Of a DNA stretch of 64,000 nt, positions 32,635 to 42,975 are shown in pieces (the first letter of the stretch is position 1; each line of letters begins with the position of its first letter). This stretch comes from Deinococcus sp. KNUC1210. GTDB lineage: Bacteria > Deinococcota > Deinococci > Deinococcales > Deinococcaceae. The notes beneath the pieces were generated by a model. It searched no databases. It saw only the letters and a list, made by a program, of their open reading frames with translations, and was not told the DNA's origin. Position numbers and translations under genes: made by a program. The stretch is taken from the NCBI RefSeq assembly GCF_022344005.1, contig NZ_CP092189.1, positions 246,945 through 310,944 of the forward strand, given 5' to 3'.

Positions 32635-32937
32635 GGTTCAGATTCCTCCAGATGCCCGATTGTAGAAGTACAGCCCGCCCCGATGCCGTCACCTGCACCC
32701 AGTTTCCACACGCTGCACAGGCAGAGCGGGAAGGGTGCATGGTTGGCGCACAGGCTGGAAGGCACAGGGCGGATCGCTGGTTATCCATGCAGAACAGCGG
32801 TCTGGTTGTGGGGTCCAGTTTACTCTGGCGGTTCAGTAAACGCTATCGGGCGGCATTCTGACCTGTCGGGGCGGTAATCGTCGTACCCTCCTCCTTGTGA
32901 GTGCTGCCACGACCCGCATGACGCCCCCCTGATCGCC
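32635..32937. other. Divergent control region between xdhA and the MFS gene
   Basis: These 303 bp hold no gene. The notable feature is the inverted repeat at 32818-32841, about 184 bp from xdhA and 97 bp from the MFS start. I do not see an unambiguous -35/-10 pair for either gene; the AT-richer patch around the repeat is the most promoter-like part. Confidence 0.5.
32818..32841. promoter_or_regulatory. Operator candidate GTTTACT-N10-AGTAAAC (xdhA/MFS)
   Basis: Perfect 7-bp arms around ten bases. The core TTTACT-N10-AGTAAA is identical in sequence and spacing to the repeat at 35949-35970 upstream of uraD and uricase. Two occurrences of a 12-base spaced pattern, both in control regions of purine genes, suggest sites of one dimeric regulator. 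Confidence 0.68.
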
Positions 32938-34068
32938 GTGTTCGCGGTGTCGGTAGGCCTGATCGTCGCCAATCTGTACTACGCTCAGCCCCTGCTGCCC
33001 GAAATCGCGCAGACCTACCGCGTGGATGTGGGCACGGCGGCCCGGCTCGTGACCTGGACGCAGGCAGGCTACGCGGCAGGGCTGGCCCTGATCGTGCCGC
33101 TGGGCGACATTCTCGACCGCCGCGCCCTGACGCTATGGCTGCTGCTGCTGAGCATAGGGGCGCTGATCGCCGTCGCTGTGGCGCCCACCTTTCTTCCGTT
33201 TGCGCTGGCGTCGGTGCTGCTGGGCCTGAGTTCGGTGGGTGCTCAGGTGCTGGTGCCGTTCGCCGCCAGTCTCGCACCCGACGCCACGCGGGGCAAGACG
33301 GTCGGAACCGTGATGAGCGGGCTGCTGCTGGGCATTCTGCTGGCCCGCACGGTCTCGGGGGCGGTGTCGGGGGCACTGGGCTGGCGGGCGGTATACGTGA
33401 TCGCGGCGGGTGCGCTGACGCTGCTGGGCGCGGTGCTGTGGCGACAGTTGCCGCGCGTGCAGCGGCCAGCAGGCGGATTGAACTACTCTCAGCTTCTGGC
33501 GTCGGTGCTGCACCTGGTACGCACCGAGCCGCTGCTGAGGAGGCGTTCGCTGTACGGGTTGCTGGGTTTCGCGGCCTTCAGCGTGTTCTGGACGAGTCTG
33601 GCGTTTCTGCTGGCGGGGCCGCCGTACTTTTACCACGAGGCGGCAGCCGGGCTGTTCGGACTCGTCGGCGCGGTGGGTGCACTGGCAGCGTCATGGGCGG
33701 GCCGCCGCGCCGATGCAGGTCACAGCCGCGCCACCACCGGACTGATGGCGCTCGTCATTGCCGCGTCGTTCGGCCTGATCTGGGCCGGGGCCACCTCGCT
33801 GGCCGCGCTGATCGTGGGCGTCGCGCTGATGGATCTGGGCGTGCAGGGCCTGCATATCACCAACCAGTCGGAAATCTACCGGCTCAGTCAGGAAGCCCGC
33901 AGCCGCCTCACCACCGTGTATCTGACGAGTTACTTTCTGGGCGGCGTACTGGGGTCGGCGCTGGGCAGCGTGGCGTATGTGCACTTTGGCTGGACAGGGG
34001 TATGCGTGCTGGGAGCCGGATTCGGGCTGGCGATTCTGGTGGGGTGGCTGCTGGAGGGGCGAAAGTAA
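32938..34068 (+). CDS. MFS transporter
   Basis: The 376-residue protein is a major facilitator with about twelve hydrophobic helices and the inter-helix motif PLGDILDRRALTLWL after helix 2. It begins VFAVSVGLIVANLYYAQPLLPEIA, the start typical of a drug/metabolite MFS subgroup, but lacks the usual leading residues. GTG at 32938 is the only good in-frame start. An ATG at about 32920 would give MTPPLIAVFAVS only if the C6 run at 32926-32931 had one more C. Its position opposite xdhA and shared operator candidate suggest transport of purines or their products; the family is broad, so this is inference. Confidence 0.78.
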   Translation: MFAVSVGLIVANLYYAQPLLPEIAQTYRVDVGTAARLVTWTQAGYAAGLALIVPLGDILDRRALTLWLLLLSIGALIAVAVAPTFLPFALASVLLGLSSVGAQVLVPFAASLAPDATRGKTVGTVMSGLLLGILLARTVSGAVSGALGWRAVYVIAAGALTLLGAVLWRQLPRVQRPAGGLNYSQLLASVLHLVRTEPLLRRRSLYGLLGFAAFSVFWTSLAFLLAGPPYFYHEAAAGLFGLVGAVGALAASWAGRRADAGHSRATTGLMALVIAASFGLIWAGATSLAALIVGVALMDLGVQGLHITNQSEIYRLSQEARSRLTTVYLTSYFLGGVLGSALGSVAYVHFGWTGVCVLGAGFGLAILVGWLLEGRK

Positions 34069-34092
34069 CAGGGTTCCTGCCTTCCGAGCTCC

Positions 34093-34448
34093 CTAACTTC
34101 CCCGGTACGTGCTGTAAGCCCACGGCGACACCAGCAGCGGCACGTGATAGTGCGCCGACGTGTCGCTGACCGTGAAGCGCAGCGTGACGATGTCCAGAAA
34201 CGGCGGCTGGGCAGCAGCCTCGAAGCCGCTGAAATACTCGGCTATCTCGAAGGTCAGCTCATACGTGCCCCGCTCCAGTGCGCCGCGCTCAATCAGGGGG
34301 AGTCGGTGCGCCCGTCGCTGTTGGTGACGGCTTCGCGCAGGAGCGTGCGCGTGTCGCCCTCGGCGCGGGTCAGCCGCACCCGCACACCCGCTGCCGGACA
34401 GCCCCGCGCCGTATCCAGCACGTGTGTACTCAGTCCGGCTCCGCTCAT
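34093..34448 (-). pseudogene. uraH: 5-Hydroxyisourate hydrolase, frameshifted
   Basis: Read leftwards from the ATG at 34448, the protein begins [19 protein letters not shown], the transthyretin-like HIU hydrolase start. The frame hits a stop right after NSDGRTDSP. With one extra base in the G5 run at 34296-34300 it continues [16 protein letters not shown] and ends in SPWAYSTYRGS, the C-terminal YRGS hallmark, giving 118 residues. The normal enzyme opens 5-hydroxyisourate from uricase to OHCU. The ATG overlaps the uricase stop. As written the gene is broken before the C-terminal active-site residues. A base-call error in a homopolymer is as likely as true loss. Confidence 0.85.
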
Positions 34449-35326
34449 GCCCGCTCGACCCAGCCTTCGATCAGGCCGTATGGCTCGGCGTCGGCGTGAA
34501 AGACGCTGTTGGGATTCGGAATGTCGAAGCGTTCGGTGTTGTAGCGGATATGGTGGCGATTCGGAAACGAGAAATGAATCCGGCTGATTTCCGGGCAAAC
34601 CGTCAGAATGGCCTCGCCCATGCGGTAGAGCGTGTTCTGCATGCTGGGCGAGTAGTGGTCGGTGAAGGTGTCGAGAAGCTGCTGATACACCCGCTGCCAC
34701 ACCGCGTCGTAGTCGCAGCTTTCCACCGCGTATTCCCAGTTGGCATTCACCACCGTCGCCAGAATGCGGTCGTTGGTTTCCGGCAGCGTCGTGAACTGCT
34801 CCTTCAGGTAGCCTTCCCAGCCGCTCTGGGTGGTCTTCAGGATGTACAGTTCGTCGATTCCGCTCGTCACCGTGAAGGTCTCGCCGTCGCCCTCCACCAC
34901 CGCCGTGTGCTTGGGCATCTGGCGAACGAAGGCGTGGTCGTGTTCCTGCCCGCTCGCCACCATCCGGCCCCACTGGTGCTCGGTAAAGGAGGCCGCCGCC
35001 CGCCGGACTTTCGGCCCCTGCTGCACGAAATGGCGAATCAGCAGCTTGCCGAAATCCTCGACGCTGCCGGTCAATCCATCGACCGCCAGTCCGTAGATGG
35101 TGTTGCGAACCGTGTCGGTGGCGAGCAGATCGGTGTTGTCGCCCGAGACGTGCGCGGCGTCGAAGTCGCCTTCCATCGCCACACGCACCCACACATCCTT
35201 GATGTCGTGCCGCTGCTCGTAGGGCGGCTGATCGCGGAAGACCTTGAACAGCCGGACATCGGCCTTGCCGTAGGTGTTGGCTCCCATTTTCACTTTGACG
35301 GTGGGTGTGGCGGCTGGCTGGGTCAT
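34445..35326 (-). CDS. Urate oxidase (uricase)
   Basis: The 293-residue cofactor-free uricase oxidises urate to 5-hydroxyisourate with O2. The N-terminal [11 protein letters not shown] holds the catalytic Lys, [15 protein letters not shown] the paired Thr-Asp, and [16 protein letters not shown] and [19 protein letters not shown] follow in the usual order; the C-terminal half has [19 protein letters not shown] and [18 protein letters not shown]. The ATG at 35326 has AAAGGAGCGCCACC upstream. It lies between uraD and uraH on the same strand, with ATGA overlap to uraH, forming a complete uraD-uricase-uraH urate-to-allantoin operon. Confidence 0.95.
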   Translation of the reverse strand: MTQPAATPTVKVKMGANTYGKADVRLFKVFRDQPPYEQRHDIKDVWVRVAMEGDFDAAHVSGDNTDLLATDTVRNTIYGLAVDGLTGSVEDFGKLLIRHFVQQGPKVRRAAASFTEHQWGRMVASGQEHDHAFVRQMPKHTAVVEGDGETFTVTSGIDELYILKTTQSGWEGYLKEQFTTLPETNDRILATVVNANWEYAVESCDYDAVWQRVYQQLLDTFTDHYSPSMQNTLYRMGEAILTVCPEISRIHFSFPNRHHIRYNTERFDIPNPNSVFHADAEPYGLIEGWVERA

Positions 35327-35370
35327 GGTGGCGCTCCTTTGAAAAACGTGCAGAGTCGGCGTCCTGAGAG

Positions 35371-35922
35371 TCAGGTCAGAGGTTCGGCGGCCACCAGATC
35401 GAGCACGCGCAGACGGGCGATCCGTCCGATCTCGTGCAGCGCGGCGGCGCGTTCCTGCTGCGGGGTGTGGCTGAGTCGGCGGCGTGCGCCCTCGAAGATG
35501 CTGTCCTTGGTGTTCTCGCGCACGCACACCACGTAGGGCAGCCCGAATTTCTCGTGGTACGCGCTGTTCAGCCGCTGAAACTCGGCATATTCCTCGGCGC
35601 TCAGACGGTCCAGCCCCGCCGATGCCTGTTCGCTGGCACTCTCGGCGGTCAGAGTTCCGGCCAGTGCCGCCTTGCCCGCCAGATCGGGGTGAGCGCGGAT
35701 CAGGGCGAGCTGGGCGGGCTCGCTGTCGGCCTGGAGAGCGGCGGCAAACGCGCCCGCCAGGAGTTCGGTGTCGGCGTAGGGTCGCCCGGCAGCCACGGCG
35801 GCGGCGTACTGCGGCGAGTGTTCCAGCACGCCCGCGAAGTACTGCGCGAAGTCGCTGGCAGGCAGCGCATTGAGTTCCGAGAGGAACAGCGGTCGGGTGG
35901 ACTGGCTCGGTGGCTGCGTCAA
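35371..35922 (-). CDS. uraD: OHCU decarboxylase
   Basis: TTG at 35922 gives 183 residues; the start is supported by AGGAGGT five bases upstream, and no ATG fits. The protein decarboxylates 2-oxo-4-hydroxy-4-carboxy-5-ureidoimidazoline to (S)-allantoin. Active-site features are [12 protein letters not shown] with the catalytic His, [21 protein letters not shown], and [22 protein letters not shown] with the Arg. The length is normal for the stand-alone enzyme. It is the first gene of the leftward uraD-uricase-uraH operon and lies just downstream of a promoter carrying a strong 24-bp inverted repeat. Confidence 0.93.
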   Translation of the reverse strand: MTQPPSQSTRPLFLSELNALPASDFAQYFAGVLEHSPQYAAAVAAGRPYADTELLAGAFAAALQADSEPAQLALIRAHPDLAGKAALAGTLTAESASEQASAGLDRLSAEEYAEFQRLNSAYHEKFGLPYVVCVRENTKDSIFEGARRRLSHTPQQERAAALHEIGRIARLRVLDLVAAEPLT

Positions 35923-35947
35923 AGCGTACCTCCTCGGATTTGCTGGG

Positions 35948-35971
35948 ATTTACTTAGCCTTCTAAGTAAAT
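35948..35971. promoter_or_regulatory. Operator candidate ATTTACTTAG-N4-CTAAGTAAAT (uraD operon)
   Basis: Perfect 10-bp arms (35948-35957 and 35962-35971) around CCTT, located just downstream of the candidate -10 and so over the expected transcription start. Its core TTTACT-N10-AGTAAA equals the repeat at the xdhA/MFS divergent region. It would suit a repressor that is released by a purine or ureide. Confidence 0.75.
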
Positions 35972-35980
35972 ATCTGTTTC

Positions 35981-36009
35981 ATGGTAGCCAGCAGGCTGAA
36001 GGGTGTCAA
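35981..36009 (-). promoter_or_regulatory. Promoter of the uraD-uricase-uraH operon
   Basis: On the minus strand TTGACA (36009-36004), a 17-bp spacer and TACCAT (35986-35981) form a good sigma-70-like promoter reading into uraD. The start point would fall at the right edge of the inverted repeat at 35948-35971. Confidence 0.6.
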
Positions 36010-36066
36010 GGGAACGGGGGAGAGCAGGAGACGGCTGACAGGGAGCCGCTCCAGCCGTTTCCTGTG

Positions 36067-36709
36067 CTACAGCGCCGCCGCGATCCTGGCGAACAGCGCC
36101 GGAACTTCGGGCACCTGCCCGCCATCGGCCCAGCCGAAGCGCCGATCTCGCAGCGGGCCGCCCTCGCCCACCCCCATTCCACCGGGAAACAGCGGGCGGT
36201 AATCCAGCGCTGTGCCGACACTCTCGCCCCCGAACGCCTGCATCACGCTCTCGACCTCGCGCACATGTCCGAAATGGTAGGCGTGCAGCATGTCGCCGTG
36301 CTGCCACAGGAAGCGGGCGCGGCTGTCCTGCACGTCGGCCAGCGTGCCGGGGCGGGCATGGTGGGCGCTGATCAGGCCGGGCCGCAGCCGCAGCGTGATG
36401 GTCTCGGGTTGGCCCAGCCGCCCGAAACTGCCGACGAACGGGCGGGTCAGGTCGTAGCCCTGCACGTTTTTGACGGTTCTGCCGCCCGCCACCACCCGCC
36501 GCCCGCTGGGAGCGATAAAGGTCAGGCCCAGGACTTCCGAGCCGAAGAAGAAGGTCTGAGCAAAGCCGCCGCGCACCACCAGCCCTCCCAGGCCGCCGGG
36601 CAGTTCCAGCGGAGGAAACGGGAGGTACAGCCCGGCGGGCACGGCGGCATACAGCTCGAGCAGTGGGGTATCGGCGCTGGCACTCAGGTACTGGTCGGAG
36701 GGCGAGACT

Positions 36710-36717
<8 letters not shown>
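36067..36717 (-). CDS. glcE: GlcE-like FAD-binding subunit of glycolate oxidase (compact)
   Basis: The 216-residue protein resembles the FAD-binding half of Glc[75 protein letters not shown] (the PCMH-type FAD domain). Typical GlcE is roughly 350 residues, so the N-terminal part and much of the C-terminal domain are missing or reduced. The start overlaps the glcD stop by 8 bp, indicating tight coupling. It would act with GlcD in oxidising glycolate to glyoxylate. An iron-sulfur GlcF subunit is not found nearby. Confidence 0.78.
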
Positions 36718-38152
<1,435 letters not shown>

Positions 38153-38226
38153 AGCTTAGCGGCCCGCTGCCCCGCGTGTTCGCGCTTCATACCACCGGGC
38201 GCGGCTCCGGGTGAAACAATGACCGC

Positions 38227-39021
38227 ATGGTGGGCCAAACGAAGAGAACGGTGATAGACCTGAATGCCGATGCGGGCGAGTCTTACGGAGCGTGGACGCT
38301 GGGCGACGACAAACACCTGTTTCCCCTGCTCAGCAGCGTGAACGTCGCCTGCGGTTTTCATGCGGGCGATCCGCTGACCATGCAGGCGACGGTGCAGCGG
38401 GCCAAAGCGCACGGGCTGGGTATCGGCGCTCATCCCAGCTATCCCGATCTGCCGGGCTTCGGGCGGCGCATTCTGGACGCATCACCCGAGCAGGTCTACG
38501 CCGACACGCTCTATCAGATCTCGGCGCTGGGTGGCCTGTGCCGGGCAGCCGGGGTGCCGCTCTCGCACGTCAAGGCACATGGAGCGCTCTCGACCCGCGC
38601 CTGGACGCATGCGCCGACGGCTGCCGCCATCGCTCAGGCCACCCGCGACTACGACGCTGCTCTGCCGCTGATGGTGCTGCCCGCCACGCTGCTCGAATCC
38701 GAGGCCCGGCGGCTGGGCGTGCCGGTGGTGCTGGAAACCTTTCCCGAACGCGCTTACCTGAAAGATGGACGGCTGGCCCCGCGCAGCCTGCCGGGATCAA
38801 GCATTCACGACCCGCAGGAGGCCGCCCGCCGCGCCGTAGCGATGGTGAAGGAGGGGCGCATCGAGGCGCTGGACGGCGGATTTTTCGAATTCGAGGTCGA
38901 GACGCTGTGCATTCACGGCGACAACCCCCATGCGGTGCAGATCGCGCAGGCCATCCGCGAAGCGCTGGCGGCAGAGGGCATCGAGGTTCGCGCCTTTTCC
39001 CGCCCGGCAGCCCGGCTGTGA
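38227..39021 (+). CDS. pxpA: 5-Oxoprolinase subunit PxpA (LamB/YcsF family)
   Basis: The 264-residue protein starts DLNADAGESYGAW, the signature of LamB/YcsF proteins, and continues SVNVACGFHAGDPLTMQATV, GAHPSYPDLPGFGRR, HVKAHGAL and LETFPERAYLKDGRLAPRS; the late IHGDNPHAVQIAQAIREAL is also conserved. PxpA works with PxpB and PxpC in ATP-dependent opening of 5-oxoproline (pyroglutamate) to glutamate. It is followed 12 bp later by a single gene that fuses PxpB and PxpC, so the full enzyme is encoded by two genes. Length is normal. Confidence 0.92.
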   Translation: MVGQTKRTVIDLNADAGESYGAWTLGDDKHLFPLLSSVNVACGFHAGDPLTMQATVQRAKAHGLGIGAHPSYPDLPGFGRRILDASPEQVYADTLYQISALGGLCRAAGVPLSHVKAHGALSTRAWTHAPTAAAIAQATRDYDAALPLMVLPATLLESEARRLGVPVVLETFPERAYLKDGRLAPRSLPGSSIHDPQEAARRAVAMVKEGRIEALDGGFFEFEVETLCIHGDNPHAVQIAQAIREALAAEGIEVRAFSRPAARL

Positions 39022-39032
39022 GGCGCTGAGCG

Positions 39033-40568
39033 GTGGCGGGCTTCTACGTCCAGTTTTCTGAGCCGCAGAGCAGGCGACAGAATCTGCGGCTGCTCGCGCT
39101 CCACCGTGCTCTGATGGCCGATCTGCCGGACGGTGTGAGCGACGTGTCACCCGCCTACGTCAATCTGTACGTCGAATTTGACGATCAGCTGCTGTCGCCC
39201 GCAGCCGCCCGCGCCTGGGTCCAGGAGCATCTGGAAGCGCTGGGTACGCAACCCGGCGAGGGAACCGGACGCACGGTCACGATTCCTGTTCGCTACGACG
39301 GCGAAGACCTGCCCGGTGTGGCGGCCCGCACCGGCCTGAAGACCGTCGAGGTGATCCGGCTGCACTCGCAGACCGAATATCACGTGTACGCCACCGGATT
39401 TACCCCCGGATTTCCCTTTCTGGGCGAGGTGCCGGAAGCGCTGCGCCTGCCCCGCCGCGACACCCCGCGCCGAGCGGTGCCCTTCAATGCCGTGGCGATT
39501 GCCAACGCTCAGAGCTGCGTGTACGTGCTGCCCTCGCCGGGCGGCTGGCACCTGCTGGGCACGGCGCTCCGCACCATCTACGACCCGGGCCGCGAGTCGC
39601 CGTTTCTGATCGCGGCGGGTGACACGGTGCGCTTCGTGCCGCAGGACGGGCCGACGCCGCCGCTGCCAGCTGTGCGCGACCTGTGGCCCGCTCAGCCGCG
39701 TCTTCCGGCACTGCGAATCGAGGAACCCGGCCTGCTCGATCTGCTGATGGATGGAGGGCGGGTTCGGCAGGCGCAGGTCGGTCTGGCCCGCAGCGGAACG
39801 CTGGACATGCGGGCGGCGAGGACCGCGAATCGTCTGGTCGGCAATCTGCCGCGTGCGTCCGTTCTGGAATTCACACTGCGCGGCCCGGTCCTGACAGCCC
39901 TGCATGACGTGGTGGTGGCTGTGGCGGGCTTCGGCATGCGGCCAGTCGGCCAGCCCATGCAGCAGAGTTTCCGGCTGCGGGCAGGCGAGACGCTGCGCTT
40001 CGAGTCGGTCGGCAGCGGAGCGCGGGCCTATCTCGCGGTGGCGGGCGGCCTGGAGACGCTTCCCTTTCTGGGCAGCAGCAGCACCGATCTGATCGGACGG
40101 GTCGGGCGGCCTCTGCGGGCAGGCGACGTGCTGGGGCTGGGGCAGGCAGGGCGAGCGCGGCCCGGATTTTCCAGTCCGCTCCTGACGCTGCCGGACGCTC
40201 TGACGCTGCGGCTGCTGCCCGGCCCGCAGGCCACCCTCGAAGCTCTGACGGCGCTGGGCCGCGCTCCGTTTCGGGTGGTCGGCGGCGACCGCATGGGACT
40301 GCGCCTGTCGGGACCAGCTGTGCCGGGCGGTCAGGTCGTCAGCGAGGCCACGCCGGAAGGTGCGCTTCAGGTCACGCCTGCCGGAGAACCGATTCTGCTG
40401 CTCAGCGACCGGGGACGCATCGGCGGGTACAACAAGCCCGCTGTGCTGCATCCGCTCGATCTGCCGCTGGCGGCGCAGGTGCGGCCCGGTCAACTCGTCC
40501 GTTTCCGCCCCGATCTGTCCGGATCGCCAGACGAGTGGGCGCGGCGCTGGAAGATGTCGGCAGATTGA
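39033..40568 (+). CDS. pxpBC: Fused 5-oxoprolinase subunits PxpB-PxpC
   Basis: GTG at 39033 gives 511 residues in two parts. Residues 1-210 match PxpB/KipI (ETVEVIRLHSQTEYHVYATG-like region, TGFTPGFPFLGEVPEALRLP, PGGWHLLGTALRTIYDP). From about residue 230 the protein matches PxpC/KipA, the biotin-dependent carboxyltransferase-like domain (GGRVRQAQVGLARSGTLDMR, AARTANRLVGNLPRASVLEFT, GARAYLAVAGGLETLPFLGSSSTD, ILLLSDRGRIGGYNKPAVL). The usual separate genes are joined in frame, as in some other bacteria. It is coupled to pxpA. Confidence 0.88.
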   Translation: MAGFYVQFSEPQSRRQNLRLLALHRALMADLPDGVSDVSPAYVNLYVEFDDQLLSPAAARAWVQEHLEALGTQPGEGTGRTVTIPVRYDGEDLPGVAARTGLKTVEVIRLHSQTEYHVYATGFTPGFPFLGEVPEALRLPRRDTPRRAVPFNAVAIANAQSCVYVLPSPGGWHLLGTALRTIYDPGRESPFLIAAGDTVRFVPQDGPTPPLPAVRDLWPAQPRLPALRIEEPGLLDLLMDGGRVRQAQVGLARSGTLDMRAARTANRLVGNLPRASVLEFTLRGPVLTALHDVVVAVAGFGMRPVGQPMQQSFRLRAGETLRFESVGSGARAYLAVAGGLETLPFLGSSSTDLIGRVGRPLRAGDVLGLGQAGRARPGFSSPLLTLPDALTLRLLPGPQATLEALTALGRAPFRVVGGDRMGLRLSGPAVPGGQVVSEATPEGALQVTPAGEPILLLSDRGRIGGYNKPAVLHPLDLPLAAQVRPGQLVRFRPDLSGSPDEWARRWKMSAD

Positions 40569-40648
40569 GCGCCCGGCCATCGGGGGCAGCCGGAATTCGC
40601 AGCGGCGTCAGCGCGGGCCGGTGGTGTGCGCTATTCTGAAGCCACTGC

Positions 40649-41210
40649 ATGACCGACGCTGCTCTGCTTTCAGATTCTGTCGCAGCCTCTTCGACCCTGA
40701 CGCTGCTGAGCCGCATCCGGGACGACTGGGCGCGGGTTCGGCCTGATCTGGACGCGCAGCCGATGCTGACGCTGCTGCTGCTGGACCGCCTGCACAGCGC
40801 CCTGTCCCGGCACATCGAACTGACGTATCTGGACGAGGGCATCAACGCCTCGAACTGGGATCTGCTGCTGACGCTGCTCAGATCGGCTCCCCCGAGGGCC
40901 TGACGCCCACCGAACTGAGCGAACTGAGCGCTATCACCGGAGCCTCGATGACCAACCGGGTGGCGCGGCTGCTCGAAAAGGGCTGGTCGAGCGGGCGGTC
41001 AATGCCGTGGACCGCCGCTCGGTGCGGGTGCGCCTGAGTGCTCGGGGGCGCAAACTGGTCGAAACGCTGCTGAGCGAACACCTGGCGCGGGAAGCCCGCA
41101 TCCTGTCGGTGCTCAGCCCGGAAGAAATCGTCCTGCTGACAGCGCTGTCTTCGAAATTGGTGCGGCAGGTCGAGGCGCTCGGTCAGGCGACAGCGGGCGA
41201 GGCGGGCTGA
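40649..41210 (+). pseudogene. MarR-family regulator, frameshifted twice
   Basis: Three frames together encode a MarR-type winged helix protein: an N-terminal dimerisation part (LLSRIRDDWARVRPDLDAQP, LLLLDRLHSALSRHIE, NASNWDLLLTLLRSAPP), then GLTPTELSELSAITGASMTNRVARLLEKG (recognition region), then VDRRSVRVRLSARGRKLVETLL (wing) to the end. The frame shifts after the C5 run at 40889-40893 and again at GGG 40980-40982. One added base at each site gives a continuous 187-residue protein. Its target is unknown. Sequencing error in homopolymers or real decay could explain both breaks. Confidence 0.78.
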
Positions 41211-41232
41211 AAACGCGGCTGAACGGGCCTGT

Positions 41233-42849
41233 TCAGCTGTCCAGTGCTGCCAGCAGCGCTTCACCATCGGGGCTGCCCAGCCCGGTGCAGGCGTCCCAGC
41301 CGGGGCCAGCCCCATACGCGCCGTTATCGCCCTGCACGATGTCGCGGGTGATGTGCCCGGCCTGCGCCAGCGCATACAGCCTGGGATTCAGAAACCCGAG
41401 CGGCGCGGCTCCAGCCTGTGCCCGCGCCTGATTCAGCCGGGCGACCAGCCCCGCCCACAGCGGCGCAACCGCGCTGGTGCCGCCGATGACAGTCTCCACA
41501 CCGTCCACCCGGACCCTGTACCCGGTCTGTGGGTCGGCCACGCCCGCCACGTCCGGCACGCCGCGCCCTGCCGTCCCGCCGGGATTGACCGACGGCGGCA
41601 CGCCCGCGCCCGTCTGATACGAAGGCAGGGGAAACACCGCGCTGACGCCGCCCCCGGTGGCCCCGTGGCCGGGATTGTTCCACACCGTTTCGCTGCCGAT
41701 GGCGTTGCCGCTGAGCGTCAGGCGCGTGCCGCCGCAGCCGGTGGCGTAGGGGCTGGAAGCGGGAAAGTCGGCATGTGCGAGCTGATCGGCCACACCGTCG
41801 CTGCTGCCGTTGTCGCCCGCCGCGCACAGCACGCTCACGCCCAGCATGCCCGCCTCCAGAAATGCCTGTGACATGGCATTCATGGCCTGCGCCGTCCACT
41901 GGCTTTCCGGCGCTCCCCAGCTGATCGAGATGACGCTGGGAGCGCGGGTATGGTCGTGGGTGGCCTGTGTCACGGCGTTCAGGAATCCGGCGTCGGTATT
42001 TGGGGCGAAATACACCGCGATCCGCGCACCGGGCGCGGTGGCTCCCACGACCTCGATATCGAGCATCACCTCGCCATCGGCGCTGTTGGGATTGCCGTCG
42101 GGCCTGTTCCGCGCGCCGTTCACGCCCACTGCGCCCACCTTCGGGGCCGGAATGCCGAGTTCCCGGAAGTACGTGTTCAGGTCGGCTTTGCGGTAGCCGC
42201 CGCCCAGTTCGATGATGGCGACGGTCTGCCCACTGCCGTCGAATGCGGCAGGAAAGGCATACGCCTGCGCCAGCGTGGTGGGTGCAAATCCGGCGACGCT
42301 GGCGGCGGCTGGCACGATCTGCGGGTCGCTGTGGGGGTGCGCCGCTCCTGTCACGACGGGCGGCTGTGCGTACCGAAACTGAGGGCTGGCCTGCGGGCGA
42401 TCATCCAGCCCGAACACGCCCTCGATCATGCCCGCGAGGTCAGCAGGCACGCTGATGCTGCCGCTGCGCCCGCGAAACTCGCTGCCGTTCAGCGCGTACA
42501 GATGAAGCTGCACGCCGAATGCCTCCTGCACTGCTTCCAGCGGTCCGCTCAGCACCACCGTCCGCCGTTCCAGACTGCTCTGGGTCACGGTCAGGCCGTG
42601 ATCGTGGGCAAACTCTTCGACCTGCTTCAGGTCTTCCGGAGCCGCTCCGTAGGTCTGGGCGAACTCGGCGCGGGTCATGGGGGTGGCGGTCGCAGCGTTC
42701 ATCAGGGCATGCGGCGTCAGGGCGGTGCGCGGGCGCAGCCTCAACGTCACTTGCACGTCGCTGCTGGCCTCGGGCGTTCCGACGCGACGTGCCTGGGCGG
42801 GAAGGACCTTCTCACTGCCGGGAATACTGACGCGGGATTTACCGGGCAT
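41233..42849 (-). CDS. S53 family serine-carboxyl peptidase (kumamolisin-like sedolisin)
   Basis: The 538-residue protein has a pro-kumamolisin N-terminal domain (about 1-180) and a sedolisin catalytic domain. Catalytic residues are in DGEVMLDIEVVG (Glu and Asp four apart), AAGDNGSSDG (oxyanion Asp) and IGGTSAVAPLWAGLVARL (Ser). The C-terminal calcium site is QGDNGAYGAGPGWDACTGLGSP. These acid-active endopeptidases mature by self-cleavage of the propeptide. ATG at 42849 has GGAGGTC upstream. No hydrophobic signal peptide is visible, so its location is uncertain. It is divergent from nothing close and converges on the MarR remnant. Confidence 0.9.
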   Translation of the reverse strand: MPGKSRVSIPGSEKVLPAQARRVGTPEASSDVQVTLRLRPRTALTPHALMNAATATPMTRAEFAQTYGAAPEDLKQVEEFAHDHGLTVTQSSLERRTVVLSGPLEAVQEAFGVQLHLYALNGSEFRGRSGSISVPADLAGMIEGVFGLDDRPQASPQFRYAQPPVVTGAAHPHSDPQIVPAAASVAGFAPTTLAQAYAFPAAFDGSGQTVAIIELGGGYRKADLNTYFRELGIPAPKVGAVGVNGARNRPDGNPNSADGEVMLDIEVVGATAPGARIAVYFAPNTDAGFLNAVTQATHDHTRAPSVISISWGAPESQWTAQAMNAMSQAFLEAGMLGVSVLCAAGDNGSSDGVADQLAHADFPASSPYATGCGGTRLTLSGNAIGSETVWNNPGHGATGGGVSAVFPLPSYQTGAGVPPSVNPGGTAGRGVPDVAGVADPQTGYRVRVDGVETVIGGTSAVAPLWAGLVARLNQARAQAGAAPLGFLNPRLYALAQAGHITRDIVQGDNGAYGAGPGWDACTGLGSPDGEALLAALDS

Positions 42850-42975
42850 CGCTGACCTCCAAAGATTCTTGCCGGAGTGCACGCAGAAACCTGCCGAAGC
42901 TTCCTCCATCATACCGGCGGCAGATGGGAAGTTGGCAGTGAGAGCGCTCCGGTCAGCCCTGGGCGCTCGATCTTG

